This document shows, piece by piece, positions 50,501 through 60,991 of a stretch of DNA of 64,000 nt. Origin of the DNA: Glandiceps talaboti (lineage: Eukaryota; Hemichordata; Enteropneusta; Spengelidae). The stretch spans positions 22,077,218-22,141,217 of the forward strand of contig NC_135562.1 of the NCBI RefSeq assembly GCF_964340395.1, given 5' to 3'. Position numbers and translations under genes: made by a program. The notes under the pieces were generated by a model. That model saw only the letters and a list, made by a program, of their open reading frames with translations, had not been told where the DNA came from and did not search any database. How positions within the stretch are numbered: position 1 is the stretch's first letter; the number at the start of each line of letters is the position of its first letter.

Positions 50501-53500
50501 ATGAAGCATTTACAAAGTCACTTGATAATGAAGCACTTACAATAAGCTCACTTGGTAATGAAGCACTTACAATAAGCTCACTTGGTAATGAAGCACTTAC
50601 AATAGCTCACTTGGTAATGAAGCATTTACAATAGCTCACTTGGTAATGAAGCACTTACAAAGTCACTTGGTAATGAAGCACTTACAAAGTCACTTGATAA
50701 TGAAGCACTTACAATAGCTCACTTGGTAATGAAGCACTTACAAAGTCACTTGGTAATGAAGCATTTACAATAGCTCACTTGGTAATGAAGCACTTACAAA
50801 GTCACTTGGTAATGAAGCACTTACAAAGTCACTTGGTAATGAAGCACTTACAAAGTCACTTGGTAATGAAGCACTTACAATAGCTCACTTGGTAATGAAG
50901 CACTTACAAAGTCACTTGGTAATGAAGCACTTACAAAGTCACTTGGTAATGAAGCACTTACAATAGCTCACTTGGTAATGAAGCATTTACAATAGCTCAC
51001 TTGGTAATGAAGCACTTACAAAGTCACTTGGTAATGAAGCACTTACAAAGTCACTTGGTAATGAAGCACTTACAAAGTCACTTGGTAATGAAGCACTTAC
51101 AATAGCTCACTTGGTAATAAAGAACTTACAGTAACTCAAGAATACATGTACAGGGGTGAACAAATCCACTGGTCCGAGGTCCGGGACCAGTGATTTTTTT
51201 GGGCGGACCACACAAATTTGACCTTGTCTGGTCCGTCGGACCAGTACCTTAAACTGTAAATAATCATGCTAAAAAGTAGGAACAGCAACAACTGAATGTG
51301 AACAAACAAGAAATACGATCACGATGGAGCTAAAACTACAAGCCTTGCATGACCTTTCGATGGGTCATGAAGTATTATCAGGTGACTTCCGACTTCAAAC
51401 CAGCAATATGCTAAAGAGAGGGGGCGTGAACTTTGACAGTTGAATGACTGGTGGTGCGTCAATACGTCATAGTAGCGGCCGTACATCGTAGTTTATTTCA
51501 CTGAATCAACAACAATGTGAAATGATAGACAGGAGATAACACTAAACGCACATGTGGCTCATATCATTACTAGTAGGGACATACCGGTTTAGGGACACAA
51601 GAATTAGGAAGACAAGAGTAATAATTTCATTGTATAAAATTAATAATTAAAATGTATCAAACGAAACATTTTATTTGCTATCATACTGTCAGCATTGATT
51701 GTATTGTTTTTATTCATAAAGGAGCTTCAAATGATTTATAATAGAACCCTTTTCATGAAATGAAGTCATCCAAATGACGCACAAACTTCATGTTATCCCA
51801 CAAAAGTCCGGGACAAAAGTTACCAAGTTTGTCCACTGGGCAAGTGAATAACAAAGGTTTCATCATTTTTTGCCAACCTCAGTTACATGTACTTCCATGA
51901 TACTTTGATAGCAATCACTGACTGTCATCTCGAACCTCAGATGTAGAGCTCAGATGTGTGCACACATGTTGCTCATTCCATTTCGGGTGTGTGGGTTGCT
52001 TGTTAGACACATAACACAAATGCACTCCAAATCTGAGCATTTATGCTGCTTATTATCGTTTACTTTGTAATAGATAAAACATTACACGATCAAAAATATA
52101 CACCACCTGTTTCATTTTCTCCTTGCATGTAATTTAGGTGTAACTAAAAATAATGTGCTAAGACCAACCCTAGACAGAAATGGTATGCGCCAAGGCATTT
52201 CCCACGATATCTTATCTGTTACTATCTGTAAACATAGGACGTCAGTGTCCACACTACGGTAGTACCTCTCAAATAAACGACCATTTCCCAAGTAGATTTG
52301 CTGTGTAATGTGTGGCTATCCATCTCGTAAATAATTTAGACCCATCTGAAACGCGAATGGCTGTAAAGTTTTAAATGGACAACACGGACATGGGTCAATC
52401 TTTTGAGCTATGGAAAACAACTGACCAGCATGACTTGACACCAAATGAACATTCTGATTTTAGGATTACACTTACAGATAGTCAACGAAGTATCTATTTT
52501 AGCACTGTGATATGATATTTGCCAAAGCCTCGATAACTGGCGAATTTGATTTTATCTCCATACCGTCACACGGACTCCCTCTAGTCAGGCAATGTATGTG
52601 TTCCTAGGTCTTTTTCCAAAGCCTCGACAACTGGTAAATTTGATTTTATCTCAACACAGTCACACCATGGACACAAGGACTCCTAGTCAGGCAATGTATG
52701 TGTTCGTAGTTTTTTTTTTCGTGAGATTTTATAGGATCAACTTTGAAGGGGTCAGTTTCTTTGTACAATTGTGAAGATTTGCTTGCAATCTGGGTTTTCC
52801 AGACGAGTTTGACAAAACGTAGTACAACTTTTGTCATCATACTGCAATCATTACCAAGTAAAACTGTTTTTCAATGTGCTTGTCGCATATTTCTGTCAAA
52901 TTTCTAATCCTTCGTGAAATCCAAGTGAAGTCGCCGTTCAATATTTTTCGTTTCATCGATGTGTCAAAAATAACCGTTACAAATATAATAGAATTGTCAA
53001 TTGACTGAAACCAAGCATGTCAACTTTATATTTATCATTATAAATTGGGTATTGTTCAACTATAAGTGGTGGTGTACGTCTAAATATATAGATTCATAGG
53101 CAAGATTTAATGTTTCATGTTAGCGAGACCAAGGACCACGGACCACTAAATCTTTCAGCAGGACCACTGGATTTTTTAAGGCACTGGTCCGGGGACCACC
53201 AGTTCACAAAATGATTTGTTCACCCCTGCATGTAGAATTGAAATTGACACTGCCATGTGATGGTACCAACATGGTAACAAGATAGCAACTTATTCCTTCT
53301 GTGTTGTTTTCTTCTGTAGGCTTACATAATTACTGTTGTCTGGGCTTGTTACAAGTACATCATCAACCGTGACAGTCAACAATTCAACCAGTCAGAGGAT
53401 ACTGAGGTAAGTCATTCATATTGCCTGAAGTCCTTAGCATGTTACTCCAGAATTTGTGGTTACATGAACTGTTTCCAATCTGATTGGACAGAAAGAAGAA

Positions 53501-53871
53501 TTCTGAAATAAAGTTTTTTCTCAGAGTGAAAGATTCATTATTTGTGAACATTTCCTTGATCACTATAAACAAATACCTTTCTTTTGCTTATGTTACACCT
53601 GACACTATTGTCATACTTTTCATCACACCAGGCACTGTTGTCATCATAAGTGTTCTCATTCATAATTTGAACAGCTTTATTCAAATTTGGAAGGACTGCT
53701 AACTTGTACAAAACATAAGTTGTTAATATAAATCATAGGATTGTATGTATATTGCATTATACTAAACATGGTTTGTTGTATACATTACAGGCTTTGTTGG
53801 GACCACCAGCCTACAATACTGTAATCAAGGTACCACCCAACATGCCAACACCACCTCCTTACCAGCCATAG
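41577..53871 (+). CDS. LAPTM4: Lysosomal-associated transmembrane protein 4 (LAPTM4), seven coding exons
   Basis: Exons: 41577-41672, 46017-46128, 47150-47226, 47510-47620, 49856-49978, 53320-53406 and 53791-53871. All junctions are GT-AG; introns are phase 0 except the second (phase 1). The product is 228 residues; human LAPTM4A/B are about 226-233. The N-terminus has CCLFCHVRTGTILIG (14-28), matching the LAPTM4 CHVRTGT signature. Hydrophobic segments lie at about 24-50, 71-95, 98-121 and 157-190. AGYLLPFFCLQLFDFVLSCL (98-117) is close to the vertebrate third segment. The tail has two PPxY motifs, PPAY (207-210) and PPPY (223-226), which in this family bind Nedd4-type ubiquitin ligases for endolysosomal sorting. 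No breaks are seen. Introns carry a LINE fragment, two minisatellites and a hAT-like element. LAPTM4A versus B cannot be decided; it may predate the split. Confidence 0.95.
41829..41872 (+). promoter_or_regulatory. YY1-like and ETS-like site pair in LAPTM4 intron 1
   Basis: AAAATGGCGG (41831-41840) followed by CCCGGAAGT (41862-41870), 160-200 bp after the first coding exon. The same pair with similar spacing occurs in the putative OSER1 promoter (10163-10192). It may be a downstream promoter element or an antisense start site. No transcript evidence. Confidence 0.35.
41873..42780. other. LAPTM4 intron 1, first part
   Basis: AT-rich intronic DNA with scattered ACATGTAC words; nothing coding. 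Confidence 0.4.
42781..42880. repeat. 50-bp tandem duplication
   Basis: Two identical copies of a unit starting ACAAAGGCTGGTTTGTGCTT at 42781 and 42831, just left of the LINE fragment. Confidence 0.93.
42915..43375 (+). mobile_element. Non-LTR retrotransposon (LINE) reverse transcriptase C-terminal fragment
   Basis: Translates to SNSGTTLLTRLQRLQNRAAR, MLESLNWLSCNE, KVLHKLTPLYLTK and, in another frame, TFKYSGAVLWNSLPTHIR. These are the conserved C-terminal blocks of LINE ORF2 in CR1/L2/Jockey-like clades. A TGA replaces the expected Trp codon near 42933, and a stop plus frame change follows LYLTK near 43150, so the copy is dead and 5' truncated. It lies in LAPTM4 intron 1. Clade not resolved. 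Confidence 0.8.
43580..44983. repeat. 37-bp minisatellite, about 38 copies, in LAPTM4 intron 1
   Basis: The unit TGAGATCCCAGGAATACGTG is followed by TGAATACACAAAGAGCC. Variants are ATACGTG/ATATGTG/ATACATG and TCCCAGG/TCCTAGG. As 37 is not a multiple of three and the unit has no minus-strand stop, all three minus frames stay open for hundreds of codons and encode the same peptide in rotation. That is a property of the repeat and not a gene. A (CTA)n run precedes it at 43558-43575. Confidence 0.96.
44984..46016. other. LAPTM4 intron 1, last part
   Basis: AT-rich, nothing recognised. A 16-bp repeat (CATAAACAAGACACTT) occurs twice near 45590-45625. It ends with a good acceptor TTTCCTTTATTTCAG at 46016. 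Confidence 0.45.
47621..49855. other. LAPTM4 intron 4
   Basis: Holds a 23-base poly-G run (47738-47760), dispersed repeat-like motifs (ATTCAAAATGG near 47920 and 48280) and a less AT-rich patch at 48900-49330 with a CCAAT-type GATTGGCCAG inverse near 49150. 49330-49510 is a copy of the dispersed repeat at 32929. An open frame at 48596-48853 has no recognised family and is not called. Confidence 0.4.
49330..49510 (-). repeat. Dispersed repeat, copy 2 (inverse of 32929-33245)
   Basis: On the minus strand it reads CCAAAACTACTGAGCAAATA, GGGAACATTCTTAG and ATCCCATCAGTGATATGCA in the order seen in copy 1. It ends at a CAGACAGACCGACAGACAGG run where copy 1 starts with (TG)n. Confidence 0.6.
49979..50401. 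other. LAPTM4 intron 5, first part
   Basis: AT-rich, nothing recognised. Confidence 0.4.
50402..51139. repeat. 27/29-bp minisatellite, about 26 copies, in LAPTM4 intron 5
   Basis: Two interspersed unit types share ACTTGGTAATGAAGCACTTA and end either CAATAGCTC or CAAAGTC. They alternate in short blocks. The hAT-like element starts 11 bp after the array. Confidence 0.95.
51151..53228. mobile_element. hAT-like DNA transposon, non-autonomous, in LAPTM4 intron 5
   Basis: 2078 bp with 16-bp perfect inverted ends CAGGGGTGAACAAATC. Subterminal GGTCCGGGACC-type palindromic blocks occur at both ends. It is flanked by CATGTA on both sides (51145-51150 and 53229-53234); six matching bases is short for the usual 8-bp hAT duplication. 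No transposase frame is recognised. An internal segment of about 95 bp with CAAAGCCTCG and TCAGGCAATGTATGTGTTC is duplicated (about 52515-52608 and 52616-52706). Confidence 0.75.
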
Positions 53872-54489
53872 ATATCACAATATGTTACCAGTTCCATCTG
53901 TAAAATGAAGCTGCAAAGCACCATAACAACAACAATCCAACAATTGTGTATTTAAAATAGATTTAAATATGATGTGAAAAGTAAATTTTACCAGCTGTAA
54001 ATCACACAATGCAATACAAACTGTAGCTTCAATGATTTGTATTTAGTGAGGGTTTATTTTACTATGTCGGTATAAAACAGTGGTTAGACTCGGTATATAG
54101 TTGGCTTAATCTCACCCTGTGTTATCAGTTACATGTACTATGTCAATATACAGGAATCTACATTCAGTGTTGATGGCATCATTTTGATTATTATGAGGGT
54201 TTCTACATTTAATAGATAAGATAAACAGTGTTTACAAATCAAAGAATGGGGCAGTTTTTGGGAAGTTTTTGCCAATATTCTCCATAGCATTTATGTCAAT
54301 GTTAGAGGCAAGTCAGGGTATTGTAGTCAAATTGTCATTGTACTTATGTAGCATGTCACAAAATTTGGATAGCTGTTGGGGTAGCCAGTTGTTATTCAGT
54401 CTTTTTCATAGAATGAATTTCTTGTCTCAAATGTTCTATGAAATACATGATTTACTAGTAAGAGTAAAGTTACCTTTTTTTTGAAAAAG
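53872..54489 (+). other. LAPTM4 3' UTR, proximal part
   Basis: AT-rich sequence directly after the stop codon with no close AATAAA. The next canonical signal is at 56373. Confidence 0.4.
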
Positions 54490-55250
54490 TGTAAAGTGAC
54501 TATGTCACCGTTATTTGAATAATTGACACATCTACAGTGTACATATGTAAAGTGACTATGTCACCGTTATTTGAATAATTGACACATCTACAGTGTACAT
54601 GTGTAAAGTGACTATGTCACCGTTATTTGAATAATTGACACATCTACAGTGTACATGTGTAAAGTGACTATGTCACCGTTATCTAAATAACTCGCACATC
54701 TACAGTTTACATGTGTAAAGTGACTATGTCACCGTTATCTAAATAACTCGCACATCTACATTGTACATGTTTAAAGTGACTATGTCACCGTTATCTGAAT
54801 AACTCACATCTACAGTGTACATGTGTAAAGTGACTATGTCACCTTTATCTGAATAACTCACACATCTACAGTGTACATGTGTAAAGTGACTATGTCACCG
54901 TTATCTAAATAACTCACACATCTACAGTGTACATGTGTAAAGTGACTGTCACCATTATATCTGAATAACTCACACATCTACAGTGTACATGTGCAAAGTG
55001 ACTATGTCACCGTTATCTGAATAACTCACATCTACAGTGTACATGTGTAAAGTGACTATGTCACCGTTATCTGAATAACTCACACATCTACAGTGTACAT
55101 GTGTAAAGTGACTATGTCACCGTTATCTGAATAACTCGCACATCTACAGTGTACATGTGTAAAGTGACTGTCACCGTTATCTGAATAACTCACACATCTA
55201 CAGTGTACATGTGTAAAGTGACTATGTTACCATTATATCTGAATAACTCA
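54490..55250. repeat. 56-bp minisatellite, about 13 copies, likely in the LAPTM4 3' UTR
   Basis: The unit TGTAAAGTGACTATGTCACC is followed by GTTATCTGAATAACTCACAC and ATCTACAGTGTACATG. Left copies read TTATTTGAATAATTGACAC and right copies TTATCTGAATAACTCACAC, so the array drifts along its length. GTGACTATGTCAC is an imperfect palindrome in each unit. Confidence 0.95.
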
Positions 55251-56372
55251 CAATGTAATGACCATAAGCTACCTGGCTATGTAGTAACCTGAAACTAGAT
55301 TACAAAAAGGTGACCTTATTCCTACTAACTTCACTTAGTAGAGTTCAGTATCAGTTTCTATAGTAACATGATTTGTTATATGGTATGGAGTACTGTTCTA
55401 TTGTTGTAAGTAAGTAATTACTACTCACATCTTGAATTATAGTATTTACAGAATGTTTTAATATTATAAAGGAATGTCATGGTCAAGGTAGATTTGTCAA
55501 CACAAGTATACATGGTGTATATATTGATGCCTATAGTATTACACAAACAAAATTGTTTGTTGCAAAAACTCATACAGCACTTCTGTCAGTGTTACCTCTG
55601 GCATAGTGATAAACTTGTCATTGTCAACATTGAAAAGGAAGTCGACAACTGTTTGCCTTATACAGGTGTAATATATAATGGTAATCTGTTATTTTGCAAA
55701 CACTCACTACAGAGAAGGTGAATACACTACGATAACTTACACACAAGGATAGTATTGAAATGCAATTATGAAATAGAAAACTAGAGTCTATGGTCAAATC
55801 ATTTGACCTATACTGGGTGTAGAGGTTATTTGATACCATGTGTGGCATCTAGACTTAATCACTTACTATTGCTGTTAAATGTCATTTGTAAACTTTTAAT
55901 GGTACATGTAGTAGATTAATTAATGTACATTAAAATTATAATCATGTTCAGTATTTGATGGTATGGATTTTATATAATCTTCAGCTTCATGTATTTACAG
56001 TATAGCCAAGTATTCAAATGTTGGTAAAGATATTCAAATACAAGGTATACAAAATAGTTGTAGTTATGAAATGATACTACTATAAGTAACATACAAAGTG
56101 TTAATCATCTGTTTCTACTTGGTTAACATATTCAGATGTAGGATTGTAATCTTCATTTTAAAAGCACTAAATATGTCTTGATATCAGTTTATTCTGTACA
56201 TCTTTTTTTTCATGGAACTTTCACTGAAGGTCAAAGGTCAACTTGTATGCCATCAGGCAGACAGGACTCTTTAATAGCTATTACTATGATTGCAGTTTTT
56301 TTCAGATGTGTGCCAGCGTGATTGGGTTTTGTCATATAATCTTATTTCCAATGGTCTTGCATGTTTATTTTC
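55251..56372. other. Probable distal LAPTM4 3' UTR or intergenic DNA
   Basis: AT-rich, nothing coding recognised. Confidence 0.35.
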
Positions 56373-56378
56373 AATAAA
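56373..56378 (+). terminator. Candidate polyadenylation signal for LAPTM4
   Basis: AATAAA, with T-rich GTTTATTTGCC about 10 bases downstream. It is the first canonical signal found after the LAPTM4 stop, 2.5 kb away. An ATTAAA variant lies near 55929. Confidence 0.35.
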
Positions 56379-56468
56379 GATAGTTTATTTGCCTCTGAAT
56401 GCTGTCTAGCGGTTTTTTATGAATCATGCACTTCATACATTGCTACATTTGAATGCATAGATCAGAAT

Positions 56469-56905
56469 GAATCAGATTATGAGGTGTAGTCTAACCAGAA
56501 ACCTAGCTGTACTCTACGACTGAATCACATTATGAGGTGTAGTCTAACCAGAAACCTAGCTGTACTCTACAGCTGAATCAGATTATGAGGTGTAGTCTAA
56601 CCAGAAACCTAGCTGTACTCTACAGCTGAATCAGATTATGAGGTGTAGTCTAACCAGAAACCTAGCTGTACTCTACAACTGAATCAGATTATGAGATGTA
56701 GTCTAACCAGAAACCTAGCTGTACTCTATGACTGAATCAGATTATGAGGTGTAGTCTAACCAGAAACCTAGCTGTACTCTACAACTTAATCAGATTATGA
56801 GGTGTAGTCTAACCAGAAACCTAGCTGTACTCTATGACTGAATCAGATTATGAGGTGTGGTCTAACCAGAAACCTAGCTGTACTCTACAACTGAATCAGA
56901 TTATG
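56469..56905. repeat. 53-bp minisatellite, about 8 copies
   Basis: The unit GAATCAGATTATGAGGTGTA is followed by GTCTAACCAGAAACCTAGCT and GTACTCTACAACT. Variants are ACAACT/ACAGCT/ATGACT. Confidence 0.95.
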
Positions 56906-57134
56906 ACAATTGGCTAATGTTTTGTGACTTTTAACTGACCTGATTAGGGCTGTCTGTGGACATTCACTTTCGAGTAAATTCTGCTCCTTTAAGAGAACTA
57001 CACAATATCGAAAATATATATTGGAAAATTTGGTAAAGATTGGAATAGAATCCTGTCTGATTGTAATTAATTATTCATAAGTAAACATTAAACATGGGAT
57101 TCCCTAACAAAATTGATACCTTCCAAGCCTTTTA

Positions 57135-58245
57135 GGGGCTTCACACTGGCAAAATATAGTCTGCTCTAAATCACTAACAATGATAGTTCGTTATTTAGTC
57201 CTCTTTCACATTTGATTTGTGAAACAATGGACCTGGCCTCAGACATTCCAAAGTCACAGCATCCTCTACCCTAAATATAAGGCTGCAATATAATTGTAGC
57301 CTTTGCTGTGATTTTGAGGTATTTTCTTGTTTTTGTTTGTTCCCATGTTTAACTGGAAGCAAACGCTACAATGCCTCTGCAAATAGATGGAAGCGATTCA
57401 GATCTGAATCACAACTGGGTGGATTTTTCTGCTAAATTACACCTTACCTGCCCAAAAAACGGACATTTCCCAACTCATGAAAATCATGAAATGTCCATAT
57501 ATACTGTTGTATTGACTATACACCTAAGCCAACCCATCGAAAGAAGTTATATGTTGATGGTTTATGAACTATATTCAATAAACTCATGCACTAATGTTCT
57601 ACAAATTCCTCCAGCTAAAGCAAAATTCAAGTACTGTGTCTTTGTGTGTATGTGAGTGTGTTTATAATGTAGAGTTGCTCGACATTGCATGGTATACTGC
57701 TACAAGATCAGACCATTGAGTGAACCATGATCAGACACAAATTAACTCTCCACAGCACCATTTTGGTTTTGCAACTTTGGTGTCCATGTTTGGAATAGCT
57801 TTCGTCAAGTTTTTGCCTTTCCTGACATGACAATAAAGGGCCAGCAAAATATTATCATAGTAGTCCTCCCCCAAACAAGATGAGTTTTTAACTTTTGGGG
57901 GAAAATTTTACTTGAAGACGCATAGTATACCTGCATAAATGATAAATTGACAAACAAAAGACAAAAGAAGTGTACACATTATTCATTGTCGAGGTGTTGA
58001 TCTCATGAATATGCACCAAGATTTAGGACCAAGTCTGCTCATAGACGTGGAGGTCTGCTCTAAATGCGTTCACATCTACAAATCTGGTCAGGACTATATT
58101 ATAGTCCTGGCTTAGTCAACCTTTTTGGTCGGGACCATTTAAAGTCAGACTTAGACTGCCCAAGTGCTATCACACAGTACTTTTAGTCCATATTATAACT
58201 TAGAGCAGCCCTGGAGCAGACTAATTTCTGCCAGTGTGAAGCCCC
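57135..58245. mobile_element. PIF/Harbinger-like non-autonomous element
   Basis: 1111 bp with inverted ends GGGGCTTCACACTGGC on both sides, extending with gaps through TAGTCTGCTC. The GG...TTCACACTGG start is the known PIF-type terminus. Left flank is TTA but the right flank is TAT, so the 3-bp duplication is not clean. An internal open frame at 57371-57655 starts MPLQIDGSDSDLNHNWVDFS and has no recognised family. Confidence 0.7.
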
Positions 58246-58685
58246 TATTTGATAATCCGAACTCTGCCAAGTGGGTAAGGATCAGAGAAGTAACAACTCT
58301 TGTAAATTTCTAAGTGACCTGCAATATCTAGGAGTTGGTCTCCAGGTTACCCAGATTCCGAGCTCACTGCTGAAGGCTCTACTATGAGACCACCAGAGAC
58401 AAGAGTCTGGGGAAATGTAAACCAAGCTCGTCTGCACTGGATTTCTTAAATTCCCCAGAGCAGTACATGCTAGGAATACTTCAAATCCAAAATTGCAGGC
58501 TGAATGATCCAGGTACCTTCATATCAGGTTATCATGTCTCTCAATTTTAAGCAACTGATACATCTTAATTACAACAAACAGGCCTCATGAGCTCATTTTT
58601 CATGACTGAAAAGAAATGTACTGTGTGACTTCCAGTGCGGGTACGTAACTTTGGATTACAATGTTTGTTTCCCCGATACTCTTGT
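58246..58685. other. Intergenic stretch, nothing recognised
   Basis: Short unique-looking DNA. AGAGTCTGGG near 58401 and TGTCTGGGTC near 58683 resemble the neighbouring 38-bp array. Confidence 0.4.
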
Positions 58686-59604
58686 CTGGGTCTTGTGGTA
58701 GAGTCCCCAGCAGTGAGAGTCTGGGTTGTCTTGTGGTAGAGTCCCCAGCAGTGAGAGTCATGGTTGTCTTGTGACAGCTACTAGAGCCCCCAGCAGTGAG
58801 AGTCTGGGTTGTCTTGTGGTAGAGCCCCCAGCAGTGAGAGTCTGTGTTGTCTTGTGGTAGAGCCCCCAGCAGTGAGAGTCTGGGTTGTCTTGTGGTAGAG
58901 CCCCCAGCAGTGAGAGTCTGGGTTGTCTTGTGACAGCTACTAGAGCCCCCAGCAGTGAGAGTCTGGGTTGTCTTGTGGTAGAGCCCCCAGCAGTGAGAGT
59001 CTGGGTTGTCTTGTGGTAGAGTCCCCAGCAGTGAGAGTCATGGTTGTCTTGTGACAGCTACTAGAGCCCCCAGCAGTGAGCGTCTGGGTTGTCTTGTGGT
59101 AGAGCCCCCAGCAGTGAGAGTCTGTGTTGTCTTGTGGTAGAGCCCCCAGCAGTGAGAGTCTGGGTTGTCTTGTGGTAGAGCCCCCAGCAGTGAGAGTCTG
59201 GGTTGTCTTGTGACAGCTACTAGAGCCCCCAGCAGTGAGAGTCTGGGTTGTCTTGTGGTAGAGCCCCCAGCAGTGAGAGTCTGGGTTGTCTTGTGGTAGA
59301 GTCCCCAGCAGTGAGAGTCATGGTTGTCTTGTGACAGCTACTAGAGCCCCCAGCAGTGAGCGTCTGGGTTGTCTTGTGGTAGAGCCCCCAGCAGTGAGAG
59401 TCATGGTTGTCTTGTGGTAGAGCCCCCAGCAGTGAGAGTCTGGGTTGTCTTCTGACAGCTACTAGAGCCCCCAGCAGTGAGATCCTAAGTTGTCTTGTGG
59501 TAGAGTCCCCAGCAGTGAGAGTCTGGGTTGTCTTGTGGTAGAGCCCCCAGCAGTGAGATTCATGGTTGTCTTGTGGTAGAGCCCCCAGCAGTGAGAGTCT
59601 GGGT
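58686..59604. repeat. 38-bp minisatellite with a 280-bp higher-order unit
   Basis: The basic unit is GTCTTGTGGTAGAGCCCCCA then GCAGTGAGAGTCTGGGTT. A longer variant replaces GTGGTAGAG by GTGACAGCTACTAGAG. The marker CATGGTTGTCTTGTGACAGC starts at 58759, 59039 and 59319, exactly 280 bp apart, so blocks of several units were duplicated together. Confidence 0.96.
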
Positions 59605-59680
59605 AACCGAGACTATTTAGAAGTATGAACCCAGCTTTCTTTATTCTTTAATTATGGCTAAAATAAAGATAAAGAGATCA

Positions 59681-59915
59681 CTCTCTGCAGACATCAGTCA
59701 GTCACACCAACAATGTTATAACATACAAAACTCTCTGCAGACATCAAAGTCACACCAACAATGTTATAACATACAAAACTCTCTGCAGACATCAAAGTCA
59801 CACCAACAAAGTTATAATGTACGAAACTCTCTGCAGACATCAAAGTCACACCAACAAAGTTATAATGTACGAAACTCTCTGCAGACATCAAAGTCACACC
59901 AACAAAGTTATAATG
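59681..59915. repeat. 48-bp minisatellite, left part, about 5 copies
   Basis: The unit CTCTCTGCAGACATCAAAGT is followed by CACACCAACAAAGTTATAAT and GTACGAAA. It resumes at 60929 on the far side of a Penelope-like insertion. Confidence 0.95.
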
Positions 59916-60928
59916 TATTCAATTTGAACTTTTGTTCCAAACACAACTAGAAAATTTACCTGAAATTTTCGACTGTACACTTCAGTCTTTGTCAACAGAT
60001 TGACCCACTATTCAGCACACGTGACCTTACAGGACACGTGAGCCTAATAAGGGGTCAAAGGTGCCTGGAAGTTTGTATCGCCCCCCGTCTCTGTTTAGTG
60101 ATGGTTTGAGTGCTCGGATGTAAATAGCTTCTTTCACTCCCCGTTCAAAATATCTGGTTTCAGTGTCCAGTATCTTCACTTCATTTATGTTAACCGAGTG
60201 ACCGGGTGATTCAATGTGGATGTGTTGGGAGACCTCTGATGTGCTGGAACTAGGTCTTCTGTGTTCCAAAAATCTGGTCTTGAGTGATCTCTCAGTTTCC
60301 CCTATATATGAATCTTTGCATTGGCCTGTGTTGGTCTGGCCCTGGCAAGGAATTTGGTATACTACTCCACATACATGTTCCTTTTTAGTCTTGTCCTTTG
60401 GAGACACCAATAATTGCCGCAAGGTTTTAGTGGGCTTGATGCAGGTGTTTATACCGTAAGCAGTAAAGATTCTTTTTAGTGCCTCTGAAGTGTCCTTGAT
60501 GTAAGGTAGGACCACTAAACCCTTACTTGGTTGTTCCTTCTTACGGATGGTCTTTGACTTTTGAGGCTGGATGACTGTGGCTTTATCTACTGCCCACTTT
60601 GGGTATCCACACCTATACAGTGCCTGGTTGATGTGAGTCTTTTCTTCTTCACGATCTGAGTTGTAGGTAATCACCGTATCTGCTCTGTGATGAAGCGTCC
60701 GGATCACACCTAGTTTGTGCTGTAAAGGGTGGTTAGAGTAAAAATTGAGGTACTGGTCTGTATGGGTGGGTTTCCTGTAAGGTCACGTGTGCTGAATAGT
60801 GGGTCAATCTGTTGACAAAGACTGAAGTGTACAGTCGAAAATTTCAGGTAAATTTTCTAGTTGTGTTTGGAACAAAAGTTCAAATTGAATACTATGGTTT
60901 ACCAACACAGATGAATTTCCATTTGAAG
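59916..60928 (-). mobile_element. Penelope-like element fragment with 118-bp inverted repeats, inside the 48-bp array
   Basis: Arms 59916-60033 and 60774-60891 appear to be exact inverse complements and enclose a 740-bp core coding on the minus strand. A 37-bp tail (60892-60928) follows before the array resumes. The inverted repeats are the terminal copies typical of Penelope-like elements. The reverse transcriptase palm is missing, so this is a 5'-truncated copy unable to move by itself. Confidence 0.85.
60027..60773 (-). CDS. Penelope-like ORF C-terminus: RT thumb plus GIY-YIG endonuclease
   Basis: The frame is open from the inner edge of the right arm (KPTHTDQYLNFYSNHP, a conserved Penelope RT-end motif) through the first Met at 60707 to the stop at 60027. 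The endonuclease part shows CGVVYQIPC, the YIG of CKDSYIGETERSLKTRFLEH, then SQHIHIESPGHSVN, ERGVKEAIYI with the catalytic Glu, and LNRDGGRYKLPGTFDPLL at the end. In Penelope elements this endonuclease nicks the target DNA, with a preference for AT-rich sites. The frame is uninterrupted over about 245 codons, which suggests a young insertion, but the copy lacks most of its reverse transcriptase. Confidence 0.85.
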   Translation of the reverse strand, partial: KPTHTDQYLNFYSNHPLQHKLGVIRTLHHRADTVITYNSDREEEKTHINQALYRCGYPKWAVDKATVIQPQKSKTIRKKEQPSKGLVVLPYIKDTSEALKRIFTAYGINTCIKPTKTLRQLLVSPKDKTKKEHVCGVVYQIPCQGQTNTGQCKDSYIGETERSLKTRFLEHRRPSSSTSEVSQHIHIESPGHSVNINEVKILDTETRYFERGVKEAIYIRALKPSLNRDGGRYKLPGTFDPLLGSRVL

Positions 60929-60991
60929 AAAGTTATAATGTACGAAACTCTCTGCAGACATCAAAGTCACACCAACAAAGTTATAATGTAC
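60929..60991. repeat. 48-bp minisatellite, right part
   Basis: About 1.3 units continuing the array at 59681-59915. Confidence 0.9.

Noticed and set aside
54269-54484. 71-codon ORF after LAPTM4
   Set aside because: AT-rich 3' UTR sequence without family resemblance or separate gene signals.
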